64,000 nt of DNA from Diphasiastrum complanatum (lineage: Eukaryota; Streptophyta; Lycopodiopsida; Lycopodiales; Lycopodiaceae). Below are positions 43,548 through 53,825 of the stretch, piece after piece (positions within the stretch are counted from its first letter, which is position 1; each line of letters opens with the position of its first letter). Location of the stretch: the NCBI GenBank assembly GCA_029204225.1, contig CM055113.1:28625252-28689251 (forward strand). Reading direction: 5' to 3'. Below the pieces are notes generated by a model. It was not told the origin of the DNA. It ran no database searches and was given only the letters and a program-made list of their open reading frames with translations. Position numbers and translations under genes: made by a program.

Positions 43548-44504
43548 TCATTTGCCCTTTCCTTCACAAAACTCCCTCTTAATGATCACACCACAAAAGT
43601 TAGCAATCTCCCTCTTGATAGTTGCATCATAAGAAATGGAAGAATCTCGAACATTAGAAGCCATGAAAAGAATACATAGTTTCTTCAACATAAGAATGAT
43701 TGAAGTACTTTTTCTTGTCAAACCTGGACTTCTAATCAATGATATAGCTAATGATAATGAACCCTCACTATCATTCACAAAAGCATCATTCAAAGTACAT
43801 CCTACTTTGAACACTTCACATTCATCTCTCCCTTTTGACTTGAGATCTTCCTCATCAAGTCTCACAATAGAACCTTTTGATCTACTTTCTTTATGAATAC
43901 ATGTGACACCACTTGTTTCACAAATGACTTTTTTGGACTCATCACATAAAGATACAAAAGAAACTTTTTCTTCAATCATGCTCAAAGCACCATCTCTTTC
44001 CAAATGAGTAAATAAGTCATTAGAAACAACCATTTCCAAAGAAGAGTTTTCATCACCTCCATTGATGAAGTTAGCTCTCTTCTTACCTTTTTCATTTTTG
44101 CACTTGCCATGTAGTTCCATTGAAGAGCCACCAAGACTTGGAAATCTATGAGCAGAAGAGTTCAAACATGATACTAATTTAGCACCACATGACTCCATTT
44201 GACTAGTAGGTAGCACTTGTCCATCTTCAAGATCCAATGGATCCAAAACATTGATCATAGATTCACCAAAAGTTGCCAAGTTAGCACAACAATAACTATC
44301 TCCAAGAAGCTCATTAGATCTCAACCTAGATCTAGCATAAGTGAGTTCTTTAGACTTTGCACAAGATCTACCAATCTTATTGATGCTAGGAATTGACTTT
44401 TGAAAGTTGAGAGAACCACCAACATCCATTTCATTCCTCTTGTTAGACATAACAAATGCATCAAGCTTGTATAGTCTACCTTGTCTATTGCCCCTAGCAA
44501 TCAA
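43548..44504 (-). CDS. Copia C ORF X, uncharacterised, in place of integrase
   Basis: A 318-codon open frame begins IARGNRQGRLYKLDAFVMSN, matching the protease-integrase border of Copia B (KGFKQGRLFKLDANI). After about 25 residues it loses all similarity to integrase: no zinc HHCC, no D,D,E. The rest is Ser/Lys/Glu-rich with scattered Cys (SYCCANLATFGESM, LDPLDLEDGQV). I do not recognise it. It could be captured host coding sequence or a rapidly evolving element protein. The long open frame in a decayed neighbourhood argues against random sequence. Confidence 0.6.
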   Translation of the reverse strand: MIARGNRQGRLYKLDAFVMSNKRNEMDVGGSLNFQKSIPSINKIGRSCAKSKELTYARSRLRSNELLGDSYCCANLATFGESMINVLDPLDLEDGQVLPTSQMESCGAKLVSCLNSSAHRFPSLGGSSMELHGKCKNEKGKKRANFINGGDENSSLEMVVSNDLFTHLERDGALSMIEEKVSFVSLCDESKKVICETSGVTCIHKESRSKGSIVRLDEEDLKSKGRDECEVFKVGCTLNDAFVNDSEGSLSLAISLIRSPGLTRKSTSIILMLKKLCILFMASNVRDSSISYDATIKREIANFCGVIIKREFCEGKGK

Positions 44505-44884
44505 GACATCTCCCTTAGTAATGAAGCAAACGTCCCCAACAAACTTTGTCCTATACCCTTTTTTAACATTTGACCAACACTTAGCAAATTCCTTGAAAGT
44601 GAAGGAATGTAAAGAACACCATCAAGCCTTACATTCCTCTTAGTAGAAAGGCAAGTAGGAATTGAGACAATACCTTTGATCATACACTCACCACCATTTG
44701 GCATGTAAACGACTTTCTTGGTTCCAACATAAGAGATCAAAGAACTAAAGAACTCCTTGTGACTAGTCATGTGTGAACTAGATCCACTATCTATGTTCTT
44801 CAGCCAATAATATTTCTTGCAAGTCACCCACACTTGGCAAGACTCTTTGAATGGCAAAACTTTGCACAAGGTTAGCATGTTCAT
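44501..44884 (-). CDS. Copia C protease
   Basis: The frame contains YYWLKNIDSGSSSHMTSHKE, the Copia aspartic protease site with an intact DSG, followed by VRLDGVLYIPSLSRNLLSVG. The continuation in the next frame (ARGNRQGRLYKLDA) is where the integrase begins in Copia relatives. Confidence 0.85.
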   Translation of the reverse strand: MNMLTLCKVLPFKESCQVWVTCKKYYWLKNIDSGSSSHMTSHKEFFSSLISYVGTKKVVYMPNGGECMIKGIVSIPTCLSTKRNVRLDGVLYIPSLSRNLLSVGQMLKKGIGQSLLGTFASLLREMS

Positions 44885-45351
44885 CTAGCAAACCTTTCAA
44901 CATAACCTGGACTATTTCACCATCTTTTATGCTTTCATCAATGCATGCTAGATCATCACTTAAGGACTTAACCCTCAAGACAAATGCATGAGCACTTTCA
45001 CCCTCTCTTTGTCTACTAGAAAATATTTGCCTCCTTAGGGCCAATACCCTAGATGTGAGCTTTGATTCAAAGAGCTTCTTCAAGGCATTCCATGCCTCAC
45101 TTGCACTTTGACTATTACCAACTTCCTTGAGAAGTTCATTGGTAACATTCATTTTAATGATATGAAGAGCCCTTTTGGCCTTCTTATCAAACCTTTGTTG
45201 CTCTTGAACTATGGGTGGTCTCTCTTTAGTTCCTGCAACTATGTCCATGAATTCATTCAACTCAAGGATTCCATCCTCCCTTCCAGGTAGAGTAGTTTGA
45301 TGAACTCAACCTGTCATTAGTTTCTAACATGATCCCACCATTGGAAGCCAT
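44787..45351 (-). pseudogene. Copia C Gag
   Basis: From ATG at 45351 (MASNGGIMLETNDRLSSSNY) a frameshift near 45290 leads into the 157-codon frame with ALHIIKMNVTNELLKEVGNS, SAHAFVLRVKSLSDDLACI and LVQSFAIQRVLPSV. It is homologous to Copia B Gag. The zinc-knuckle part is missing: Gag runs directly into the protease in an overlapping frame around 44800, so linker and knuckle were deleted. Confidence 0.85.
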
Positions 45352-46494
45352 GAATATAATGATTCTTCAACTTTTAGGCTCTGTCCTAATGTACCTAGAA
45401 CTCACTTTCCTCTCAACAAATGATGGATAAGGAGATCTTAGAAAATCTAGGACCCTGAAACACTTCTATCTTGAACCTGGCTGGTTTCCAAGCATAGAAA
45501 GGAAGATTGAAATACATGCAACACTTTGCACACACTAAGAATGGATTACAAACTCAAACCAACTTGAACACACTCTTTCTCAAGCTCTCAAACTTTCCAG
45601 CAAGTGACCAAATCAAGTTATGGTGTGAAGAGCTACTTGCATTCTTAGAAAATACACAAGACTAGGTTGCCAAGAATAACTAGAATTGAACAAACTTGAT
45701 CAACTTATGATCAACACACTAAGATATTGATTCAACCTATAAAACCACATGTAAACCACACTTCTAAAAGTTTATAAACTCCAGCAAATGATAAATACAA
45801 GCTTTAGAGGTGAATGAAAGAGTACACTTAGTGAATCACAAGACTAGCTTCACTAGCTTGTCAAATCTTGGTGTCTAGATGTAGATCTAAGATCATTTCT
45901 CATAAGAATGTTCCTCAACCTGTTAAGAACCTGAAAACACATCTGCATAATGGTTAAAACCTTCCAGTAAATGCTCCAATCAAATTACATAAGGAGAGTT
46001 ATGTACATGCTCAACAAAGTACACCAAAATTTATGCAAAAGATTGTTGACAATTTGTTCACCCAAAAGGGGATCTTTCATCCAAGTGGGAGCTTTTGCTC
46101 AGCCTTTTGGAGAAATACAAAATCACTCAAAGAGTATTTGTCATCCACTTAAGAAGAAGGTTCATCCACTTAAGGAGAGTGTTCATCCACAAAGGAGAGT
46201 GTTCATCCACAGAAGTGGAGATCGTCAACAATACATTGAACAGAACATTGTTAGTATTGAATATGCACAAGCCTAACAATCAACAAATGATTAGGTGTTA
46301 TGATCTGATCCAAAATAGCTTCTTCTCAGCCTCTGATCTTCAACAAACCTGAAATATGCTTTTGATCCACAAGTTCAACTTACAAAACAAAGGTTAGTAA
46401 GTGATCAACAGTGCAATGCATAATCATGCTAGAACTTAATCAAACATCCAAATATCACCATAAATGGAAATCTTACTAAAAATAGCAGCCAACT
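45352..46494 (-). other. Copia C leader
   Basis: About 1.1 kb between primer site and gag, without coding motifs. It contains a short direct repeat cluster around 46070-46210 (CATCCACTTAAG / CATCCACAAAGGAGAGTGTT, four units). Confidence 0.6.
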
Positions 46495-46809
46495 AGCTCT
46501 GATACCATGTGAGAAAAGTGGATCTTGAATGGATCCAAAATCCCAACATACTTGGCTAAGATCTTTGCACAACAAGCTACAAAAGCTAGAAATGGCAAAG
46601 CATCCTAATGCTACGTTTGATACACATGAACTTGACAAAGCATTCAAGAGACAAAAGAAACTAATAAAAGGTACTGATGGTAGCCAAAAACAACAGCATA
46701 CCAGTCCTACAACAGCAGCCTACCACTTCTGGAAACCTCTTAAGATCATACACAAAATGGAAGAAACTATGACAATGATCTATTGATCTCTCTCAACAAT
46801 ACAATAAGT

Positions 46810-47400
46810 TTCTCCAAGGAGATCCATCCTTGGAGGAAGCTGGACCGAAGTTATACGCTCCAGGGCCCCTGGAAAAAAGGCCGCGGGAAAGAAAGGCATA
46901 ACGTGATTAAACTGAAAGATCTGAAAGGCCGATCTTCTGTTTCGTTTTGATCTGTTTTTCGGCGCGCCGAAAAACAGATTACCTTGCGCCAAAGAACTCA
47001 GAACGTAGCACATGGTCATGGGTGGGGTGTTTCATAAGCATCGGTAGTTTGGATCGGTGAGCCGTGTGATAGGTGACTATCCTGCACGGTTCGGAGAGCA
47101 CTTGTATGGGTCACTCGGGTGAAGGTCAGCTTTGCCGTACGGCCCGGTGAGATCTGTGTGATAGGAGATGAGGAGAACTATCCTTTTATGTTTTATGCAA
47201 GCCGGAAGCAGATTCCACTCTTACTATTTCTCATAAAAAAATTCCTTATTATTATGTCCAGCCCACCGAGGCCCAAACGGAAAGGGCACTTATCAATAAA
47301 ACTCCGCAAAGTACACAAACCCAAAACAGACAGAGATTTTTGTCTCGAAACGACTTCTGGCATCATATCAAAAAGATCAAAACCACATTCGTAGTAAGCT
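46810..47400 (+). other. Organelle-derived insert (probably mitochondrial)
   Basis: This stretch differs in composition from the LTR around it (GC-rich parts such as GGCCGCGGGAAAGAAAGG and TTTTTCGGCGCGCCGAAAAA) and carries a perfect group II intron domain V. Nuclear plant genes do not use group II introns, while plant mitochondrial and plastid genes do. The mitochondrial assignment and the gene of origin are inferred; I could not identify the flanking exon. Borders are approximate. Confidence 0.65.
47059..47092 (+). ncRNA. Group II intron domain V
   Basis: Exactly 34 nt. The outer arms GAGCCGTG and CACGGTTC pair over 8 bp, including a G-U pair. The inner stem ATAG/CTAT is closed by a GTGA tetraloop of the GNRA type, and the catalytic AGC triad is at positions 2-4. 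Domain V is the most conserved part of group II self-splicing introns. Here it is only a relic in nuclear DNA. Confidence 0.88.
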
Positions 47401-47758
47401 GACATCCCATTTGGATAAGCCACACAGTAAAAAGCAAATAAAAGAAAAACACCCTGTTCTCCACAAATTTCAGCCTAATATAGGTGAGAGAGATGAATCT
47501 CTCTCCTCTCTCTAGAACCTAGGACCCACATTTAGGACACCAGTAACCTAAAATAGCCAAATTTGGCCTACATGTCCAAATAACATGATTTTGGTGTCAT
47601 TTGGAAGGTCCTGAAGTTTGAGACTTCTTCAACATGAAATATATACTAAATTAGTATATATATAGTCTTTCACACATGTGAAATGCTAGATCCAGAACTA
47701 TGTACAAAAATTGCCAATTTAGGCCTCAAACTAGCTAGGAAATGTTGACAATTTTCAC

Positions 47759-48475
47759 ATGAGAAAACTCACCTTTGAGAACAGAGAGCAGGCTGTAAAG
47801 GTTGATCCAATCACATGGGCGGTGAAAGCTATTGCACCCAAAGTTGATGACGGATCATCCATGACAGATCACATGATTGATCATCCAAGGCCAGCCAAGG
47901 GTGGTCACTATGATTCAGAGACGGACATCGTGAGATGGACGGATGCGTTAGCAACTATTGATTGCCAAGCATGTCAATATGAATCAGATCCTGAACCCAG
48001 CACATCTTCACCCAAGTGTTACACTATGGACACACCAATCACATTTGGGGTGAATATGATAAACATATCATGGCTATCAGCGGAACCTATTGAGAACCCA
48101 GTGGACGATGATTTAGTTCCTTGACAACATGTCCCAACTTATAATAAGGAGACTGAGCTGACTGATGAGCAGGTCCTATAGCACATGGACCCATATCGTT
48201 ACAAAATCAAAAAAGTACCAGCTCAACCGCTACAAAAGTTTGCTATGGTGAAAGTCTCAAGAATAGATCCAGCAAGGGCACTTGCGAACAAGAAGAATCA
48301 GTTGAAACAACGCTACAACCAGGTGATCCGATGGAGTAATCTACCCGAAGAGTCTATAGCTACAGTGGATGTTCGCAACCACGAGGCGAATGTCACACCA
48401 GTTTTGATGAAAGGCAACAAGGATGAATCCTTCAATATGACAAAAAGGGCAAAAAGAAGGTGTTGGACTCCTTGA
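47759..48475 (+). pseudogene. Gypsy D polyprotein, region before RT
   Basis: The frames read TFENREQAVKVDPITWAVK, ...DGSSMTDHMIDHPRPAKGGH and MDPYRYKIKKVPAQPLQK, with stops at 48122 and about 48180. They resemble the protease-RT linker of Tat-like polyproteins only in position and composition. Placement rests on the RT that follows in the same orientation. Confidence 0.5.
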
Positions 48476-49664
48476 AGTCAATCAAGATGGACTCAGATAC
48501 AGCGTCATCCTCTACTTAGATGACAAAGAAGCAAAAGATGACCAGTCGGGGTAAGATCAATATGCTGAAGGAGGAATCTCGATGAGCACCAGTTCACGAG
48601 ATGCCTGAAACCTTCAAGAATTATACCTTGGACGATGTGATAATTATGATGCCGCAAGCCCAGCGAGAACCTGATCAAAATCAGACACCAACGGAACAAG
48701 TCTTCGAGGGACCTGCGCGAACACAGCCAATGAACCTTGTCGAGCCAAGTGAAGAAGAAGAGTGTCCTTGACAGAGTAGCTGGGGCCGAAGCCTATAGTT
48801 TTTTAGACGACTTCAGCAGTTACAACCAGATGAAGATAGCACCCCAAGACCAGCACAAGAAAATATTCGCCACGGCCTGGGGAACCTATGCCTATAAGGT
48901 GATGTCGTTCGGACTTTGCAATGCCCCAAGCACTTTCTAGCGTGTTATGCAGGCGGCATTCAAAGAGTATTTGCAAAAATTTCTGGAAATTTTCCTGGAC
49001 AATCTGTGCATGCATGGACCAGACTCAGAACACTTATCCAATTTGGAGAAGGTGCTACAAAAATGCCGCAATTTTCAGATCTCCTTGAATCCAGAAAAAA
49101 GTCAACTTTGGGTTACACATGGCTTGATTCTCGGCCATATAGTATCTAGACACGGGATCACCACAGACCTATCAAAGATCAGGATCATTGTTGATCTACC
49201 ACCACCAGGGACAATCCGCAAAGTCTACATCTTCATGGGTCATGCTAACTATTATAGGATCTTTATTCTAGATTTTGCGGAGTTAGCCTGACCAATTTAC
49301 AAACTCACAACGGATCCACATTGGAATGAGGAAGCCCTAAAGGCTTTCCAAAAGCTTAAAGATGCATTGGTTTCAGCACCAATCTTACGTTCACCCAATT
49401 GGTCCATTGAGTTTCATGTGCATATGGACGCATCAAAGTATGCAGTTGGAGCAGTCTTAACCCATCCAGGAGAACACAAAAAGCATTTCCCAATCCGATT
49501 TGCAAGCCGACAACTCAGTGATACATAAATGAATTATTCAACCACATAGCGGGAAGCACTGGCGATGATCTATGCGATAAAAAAATTTCAGCACTACCTG
49601 ATGGCCACACATTTTTCTTTTTATACGGACCATCAACCCTTGCTCTATCTCGTTAACAAAATCA
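47760..49664 (+). mobile_element. Gypsy D: decayed Gypsy fragment
   Basis: Plus-strand pol remains: an N-terminal region (47759-48475), RT and RNase H (48737-49664). The left side is cut by the Copia C LTR and the right side ends abruptly at 49664 against minus-strand sequence. The motif style (YAYKVMSFGLCNAPSTF, YTDHQPLLYL) suits the Tat/Athila branch. Many stops. Confidence 0.82.
48737..49664 (+). pseudogene. Gypsy D reverse transcriptase and RNase H
   Basis: RT motifs are AEAYSFLDDFSSYNQMKIAP, AYKVMSFGLCNAPSTF and FLEIFLDNLCMHG, where the usual catalytic Asp pair reads Asp-Asn. RNase H follows with FHVHMDASKYAVGAVLTH, REALAMIYAIKKFQHYL and SFYTDHQPLLYLVNK. Stops occur at 48939, 49289 and twice near 49530. 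The sequence ends within RNase H. Confidence 0.9.
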
Positions 49665-50854
49665 TCTACGTTGATTGTGGAGTCAAGTAGGGTGGAGATT
49701 TGTACTGGTGAGGGATTTTGTGGAAGTGTGGAAGTGAAGCCCGTGTTGAGAGTTGGTGAGGGTGTGGAGGTGGCAGTAAATGGTGGGGGCGGTGGTGGGA
49801 GTGTGAGAGCAAGTGATGGAGAGGAGATTGCATGTGTGGATGGAATCACGCCCATAGGATTAGAGTCAGAAGTGCCTACCATTTCGGAGCTGCCTGCTGC
49901 TGCCGCTACTGCTTGTCTGCATTGTTGGGCCTAGTGAAGTAAGGTTGTCTGCTGCTCTAGGACCTCCTTTGGGACCTGAGATGGTTTAAGGCTCCCTCCA
50001 GATTTAGCATATTCCGTCCGGATGTCGCTGGATAGAATGTCATGTGGGACATCAGCTTCTGTGTTGATCGCATTTTCTTTTTGCTTCTTAGTAGGTGGGG
50101 CTACTGAGACCGGTTCTGTTGTTGGTTGGGGGATGGCTCATTTTATTGTGCTTGGATAAACATCATCCAGTTCCATGATGGCAGCATCCGCCCTAGACCC
50201 CAATTGTTTGGTGACCAACATGTGGAGGAGATACCCAAATTTGGTAGTTGGTTTTCGGGCTTTCAGAGCGTCGCACAGCTTATCTACTACCTTCTCAGCC
50301 CACTTGTAACTTTGAGTGGGATCGTCCATGGTGAGGATCAAAGAAAAGAGGTCGCTCGGTGGTATGTGATCCATCTTGGTGCTATGCACTTCAACCATGG
50401 TGACAAGGATTTCTGAGGTGGCCCGCAGATGGGGATCCGTGATGAGGCGGATAGTGATCCCGTCGTTGGTTTGGGCAATGGTTTTGCCGTCCTCTGTCAA
50501 AAACTTGGTGAAGTACTTGGCATCATAGCTGGTGCCCTTTCCATGGATTGTTTCTCTGAGATTAGGGAAGCTGATGCTCTGGATATCCCCAGGAGAGACG
50601 TTGATAATGGTATAGCTGCCACTCTTGGATGTAATCCGAAAAGTTTGAAACTCATCCGAATAGGTGGACGGATGAGGCTCTCGCTCTGCTGGTCCCAGAA
50701 AAGTGTCAGATCAAAGCCAAGGTTGGTGAGGATATCCTTGGCCAAGGTGAGCTCCTCGGCATAATTCTTGAGACAGATCATGAATATATCCCCTGAATAT
50801 GGACAAGGGAGTTTACGGCGATGCAAGCTAAGCGAGGAATCGCGGGAAGCCATG
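49665..50854 (-). CDS. Gypsy F downstream ORF, uncharacterised
   Basis: From ATG at about 50851 (MASRDSSLSLHRRKLPCPYS) the minus strand stays nearly open to about 50138, with one frame change near 50498. Segments are GDIFMICLKNYAEELTLAKD, MSFKLFGLHPRVAAIPLS, GITIRLITDPHLRATSEIL and YKWAEKVVDKLCDALKARKP. A Pro/Ser/Thr-rich part follows to 49665. It lies downstream of a Gypsy integrase and a TATA box. It has no zinc knuckle, enzyme motif or membrane segment. It may be an additional 3' ORF or the Gag of another copy joined here; I cannot decide. Confidence 0.5.
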
Positions 50855-50962
50855 ATAGCAGTGATTTTAGATTGCTCTGAGAATTTTGAACATTTTGAAA
50901 AAATTTGGCATGAACTCGAGAGCAACAATCTAGAATGAACTCGTGGAGAGAAGGGTGGAGGA

Positions 50963-50972
50963 CTATATATAG
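50963..50972 (-). promoter_or_regulatory. TATA box upstream of the unknown ORF
   Basis: On the minus strand CTATATATAG lies about 110 bp upstream of the ATG at 50851 and is followed by a pyrimidine-rich TCCTCCACCCTTCTCTCC. Position and sequence suit a start site about 30 bp downstream. Confidence 0.5.
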
Positions 50973-51479
50973 ATTTTTTTGGCAGGAATTCGCAACTTCA
51001 CTCAGAAATTGTCCTCAGTGTCCACGATTTGTTAATGATGGTCACGAATTTTGAGACAATATTCTGATAGAGAAAAACTATGTCTGATCATAATTCATAG
51101 AGATAACAGAGAAATCGTGAGGATCAATTTGAGCTCCAGCGAATTGTTTGCGAATTCTGATAGTGGATATCTGATGAAAAAAATTTATTTTTAGAAATTT
51201 TTGTCTCTAAGATAGAATTTGCGGAGGCCAAAAATGAATCGTGCACTGTCAAAAAGGGGTCAGGCGAATTCTATCTGAGATGTTGTGAAAAAAATTTCTT
51301 CTGAAACTAATGACTCTTGTGGTTTTCTCAGAGAAAATTGTTGGTATACCAGACTTGATAGTATCTTGATGGTTTGAACAAGAAAGCGCAACAAAAATGG
51401 TGTCGAAATGGCATGCAAACAAAAAAGAAAGAAAAACAGTAGGAAAGAAAACAACTAATACATACCAAGATAAAAATAG

Positions 51480-52570
51480 GGTTCATTGTACTTTCTCAGT
51501 CGGCTCCCATTGACCACAATGTCGAGGATATTGCCTTGAAGGGTTTGGAGTTGTACATATCCAGAGGCAAAGATATTTTAATTACGTAAGGTCCTTGGCC
51601 AAAAAATTTCAGTTTGCCTTTGAAGGCTTTGGCCTAGTATAGCAGGACCTTATCTCCAACCTGGAAATCTCTAAGTTTCAATGATCGATCATGCCATGCT
51701 TTTTGTCGTCATTTGTGGACTTGTTGAGCATGGATGCTGATCCTTCGTGTTTCACAGAGTTGCTCCAGATGGAATAACCTGGTCACAAAAATTAGATGGT
51801 GCACATGCTATAATAAGTGTGATCAACCTCCAAAAAAAGAAAATCATTCTATCAAGCTCAAGGCTATAGCTACTCGAAGGGAGGGGATATGGAATTCCAC
51901 AAGCATAATGACTTCTTGGCCATATGTGAGCTGGAAAGGGGTTAAGTCTGTAGCTCGCTTCGGGGTGGTGCGATAAGCCCAGAGAGCAGCATAGAGTTTG
52001 AGTTTCCAATCTGATCGACTGGATTCGACGGTTTTGGTGAGAATTCTACATAGGATTTTATTGGTGGATTCTGCCTGGCCATTGCAACGTGGATAGTATG
52101 GAGAACTTTTGCGATGTACCTCAAATAAATTGGAAAGAAGATCTGCTATGACAGAGTTAAGGAAATGTGTACCCCTATCACTGATAAGGTCTAGAGGACA
52201 TCCGAAGGACTATAACCTGTTCATAGAGAAATTTGGCCGTAGAACGAGCATCAGCATTGCAAACAACTCTTGCTTCAGCCCATTTGGTGCAATAGTCCGT
52301 AGCTACTATGATGAAACGAGATTGTGTGTGTCGAGCAGCAGGACTAATAGGTCCGACATAATCAATTCTCCATTTCTGGAAAGCTTGATTAGTGGGTACG
52401 GGGTGTAAAGGCATGTAGTTTGTTTTACCCAATGCCTCTAGAAGTGGCCAGCAGTCTGAAGCCACGGTTGAATCAGAGTATTAGAAGGTAAGGGCCAAAT
52501 CTGGGTGGCGGAGGGTATCTCGCACTGGATCACCTGCTTGGTGCCAAAGTCTTCAGAAGATGAGGAGGCC
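51480..52570 (-). pseudogene. Gypsy F integrase
   Basis: Minus-strand frames encode KWRIDYVGPISPAARHTQSR, FIIVATDYCTKWAEARVV, the DRGTHF-like Asp region, YYPRCNGQAESTNKIL with the catalytic Glu, and a C-terminal tail (FQVGDKVLLY-like, ending RLRKYNEPYF). Indels break it several times. The N-terminal zinc part is shortened. The ATG at 52571 (MASSSSEDFGTKQVIQCE) opens a frame that runs into this integrase, so a gag-like start appears fused to it by deletion. Confidence 0.85.
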
Positions 52571-52823
52571 ATGTTAGTAGTGATAGTTAAAGTGCCAAAA
52601 AGTAGAAAAAACAATAGAAAAGATAAAAAGAGGTGGAAACGACAAAAACTGTGAATAACGAGTGTTGGATGGTAAAAACTGTAGTTTAGAACGCAGATCT
52701 GGGTTTAGAATGTGCAAATGATAGCTTGTATGAAGTTTGGTCGCAATCAGAAAACTTAAAAATTTCAGTGAAAATTTGAACAAAACTTCGCCAGCAAAGG
52801 TGACAAATGACTCAAATTCAACC

Positions 52824-52832
52824 CTTATATAG
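52824..52832 (-). promoter_or_regulatory. TATA box upstream of ATG 52571
   Basis: Minus-strand CTATATAAG, about 250 bp upstream of the MASSSSEDF start. It matches the arrangement at 50963. Confidence 0.5.
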
Positions 52833-52899
52833 CGGAATTTAGAGTGTGTATTAGGTGAAATCCACTTTCCCTTGTTCAGTTCCACCCAAATTTTGGCAA

Positions 52900-53825
52900 G
52901 GACCTTCTTCACAAGATTCTAAGACTTAGAGAAGTCTGCGAGAGTTCAGAAGGTGATTTGACTGCCCTGCAAATGTTCTGCGAGGGTTCAGACTGTCTGT
53001 GAGGGTTCAACTCTCGCAGGAGGTGACTCTCGCACAACATGTTCCTGTGGTTGGATTTTCAACATCAGACCATGTAGGCAGGCTATTTTCACTACTCTGA
53101 TTCCATTTATGCACCTTACGAAGGTTGGTATGATGATCTTGATGCTCTGCGAAGGTTCTGAAGATTCAGCTTCTGGGAACTCTCGCACACACTAAAAAAT
53201 GATGATTTTTCCGTCAGTAACTCTCACAGAGATTTTCATGGATGCATCTGGGTCAGATCTAGTGTCCAAGTTTCAAGAGCTATCTCCCAAGGGACCTCCA
53301 AAAATCATGAAAAAAGTGCTCTTTTAGAGTGTTTTTTGACAAGATCTTGAGATTCTCTGAATTTTAACTTTTGCAAACTGGTAATCAGCTTCATTAATAT
53401 TAGATCTGACTGTTGGTAGTTCTCTGGAAGTTTTGATGGATATTTGGTAGCAGATCCATCAATTGTGGGTGAAATTTGCCTTTAATTTGTCATAGTTACT
53501 GAGATCAAGGTCTCTGATTTGCAAATTGGAGGACTTATTGGTGTAATTTGATGATTTGCTTCCTTCTTGATCTTATCTGGATCTAGATCCCTCTTGGATC
53601 TTGATGGATTTTCCCGATCTTAACAGATCTGGCTGAATCTTGATGGATCTAGCTTGGTTTGGCTTGGTCTTCCTAGATCTAGTTATGATGGCCTACCAGA
53701 ATAGCTTTTTGTCACATGCCACCACCAACCTGGATCTATCTCACTGCAGTGGCCAATACTTATGCAACCGGCTATCGTTGATGGGTGTGTCGAACGGTGT
53801 CCCATCTAGCTTCTCTAGATTCACG
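52900..53825 (-). other. Spacer with repeated CTGCGAG..GTTC motifs
   Basis: Noncoding. Between 52930 and 53190 the motif TCTGCGAGAGTTCAGA and its variants recur at least six times in both orientations (CTGCGAGGGTTCAGA, ACTCTCGCAGGAGG, CTCTGCGAAGGTTCTGA). 53580-53825 has GGATCT repeats and ends at the Gypsy G insertion. On the minus strand the part just left of 53826 continues the integrase tail of Gypsy E. Confidence 0.6.

Larger units (their letters stand above)
42632..47759 (-). mobile_element. Copia C: hybrid element with foreign ORFs, 3' end lost
   Basis: The minus-strand order is 5' LTR (47759-46508), primer site (TGGTATCAGAGC, 46507-46496), gag (45351), protease (44884), the start of integrase, then two ORFs unlike pol (44450-42632). 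The LTR ends TGTGAAAATTG..TTTCTCACA resemble those of Copia B, and the Gag proteins are related (LVQSFAIQ). No RT, RNase H or full integrase is present, and no 3' LTR was found, so the element is non-autonomous and truncated. Confidence 0.8.
46508..47759 (-). repeat. Copia C 5' LTR with organelle-derived insert
   Basis: The LTR is bounded by TG/CA ends. Without the insert of about 590 bp (about 46810-47400) it would be about 650 bp, close to the 690 bp of Copia B. A TATA-like CTATATATATAC lies near 47660 on the minus strand, next to TTCACACATGTGAA, a one-base variant of the Copia palindrome. Confidence 0.8.

Noticed and set aside
46070-46215. CRISPR-like array
   Set aside because: Four short degenerate units with no uniform spacers, in a retrotransposon leader of a plant genome.
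50138-50764. Plus-strand ORFs at 50.1-50.8 kb
   Set aside because: They are antisense to the minus-strand ORF downstream of the Gypsy F integrase, which has the better context (TATA box, same strand as the integrase).
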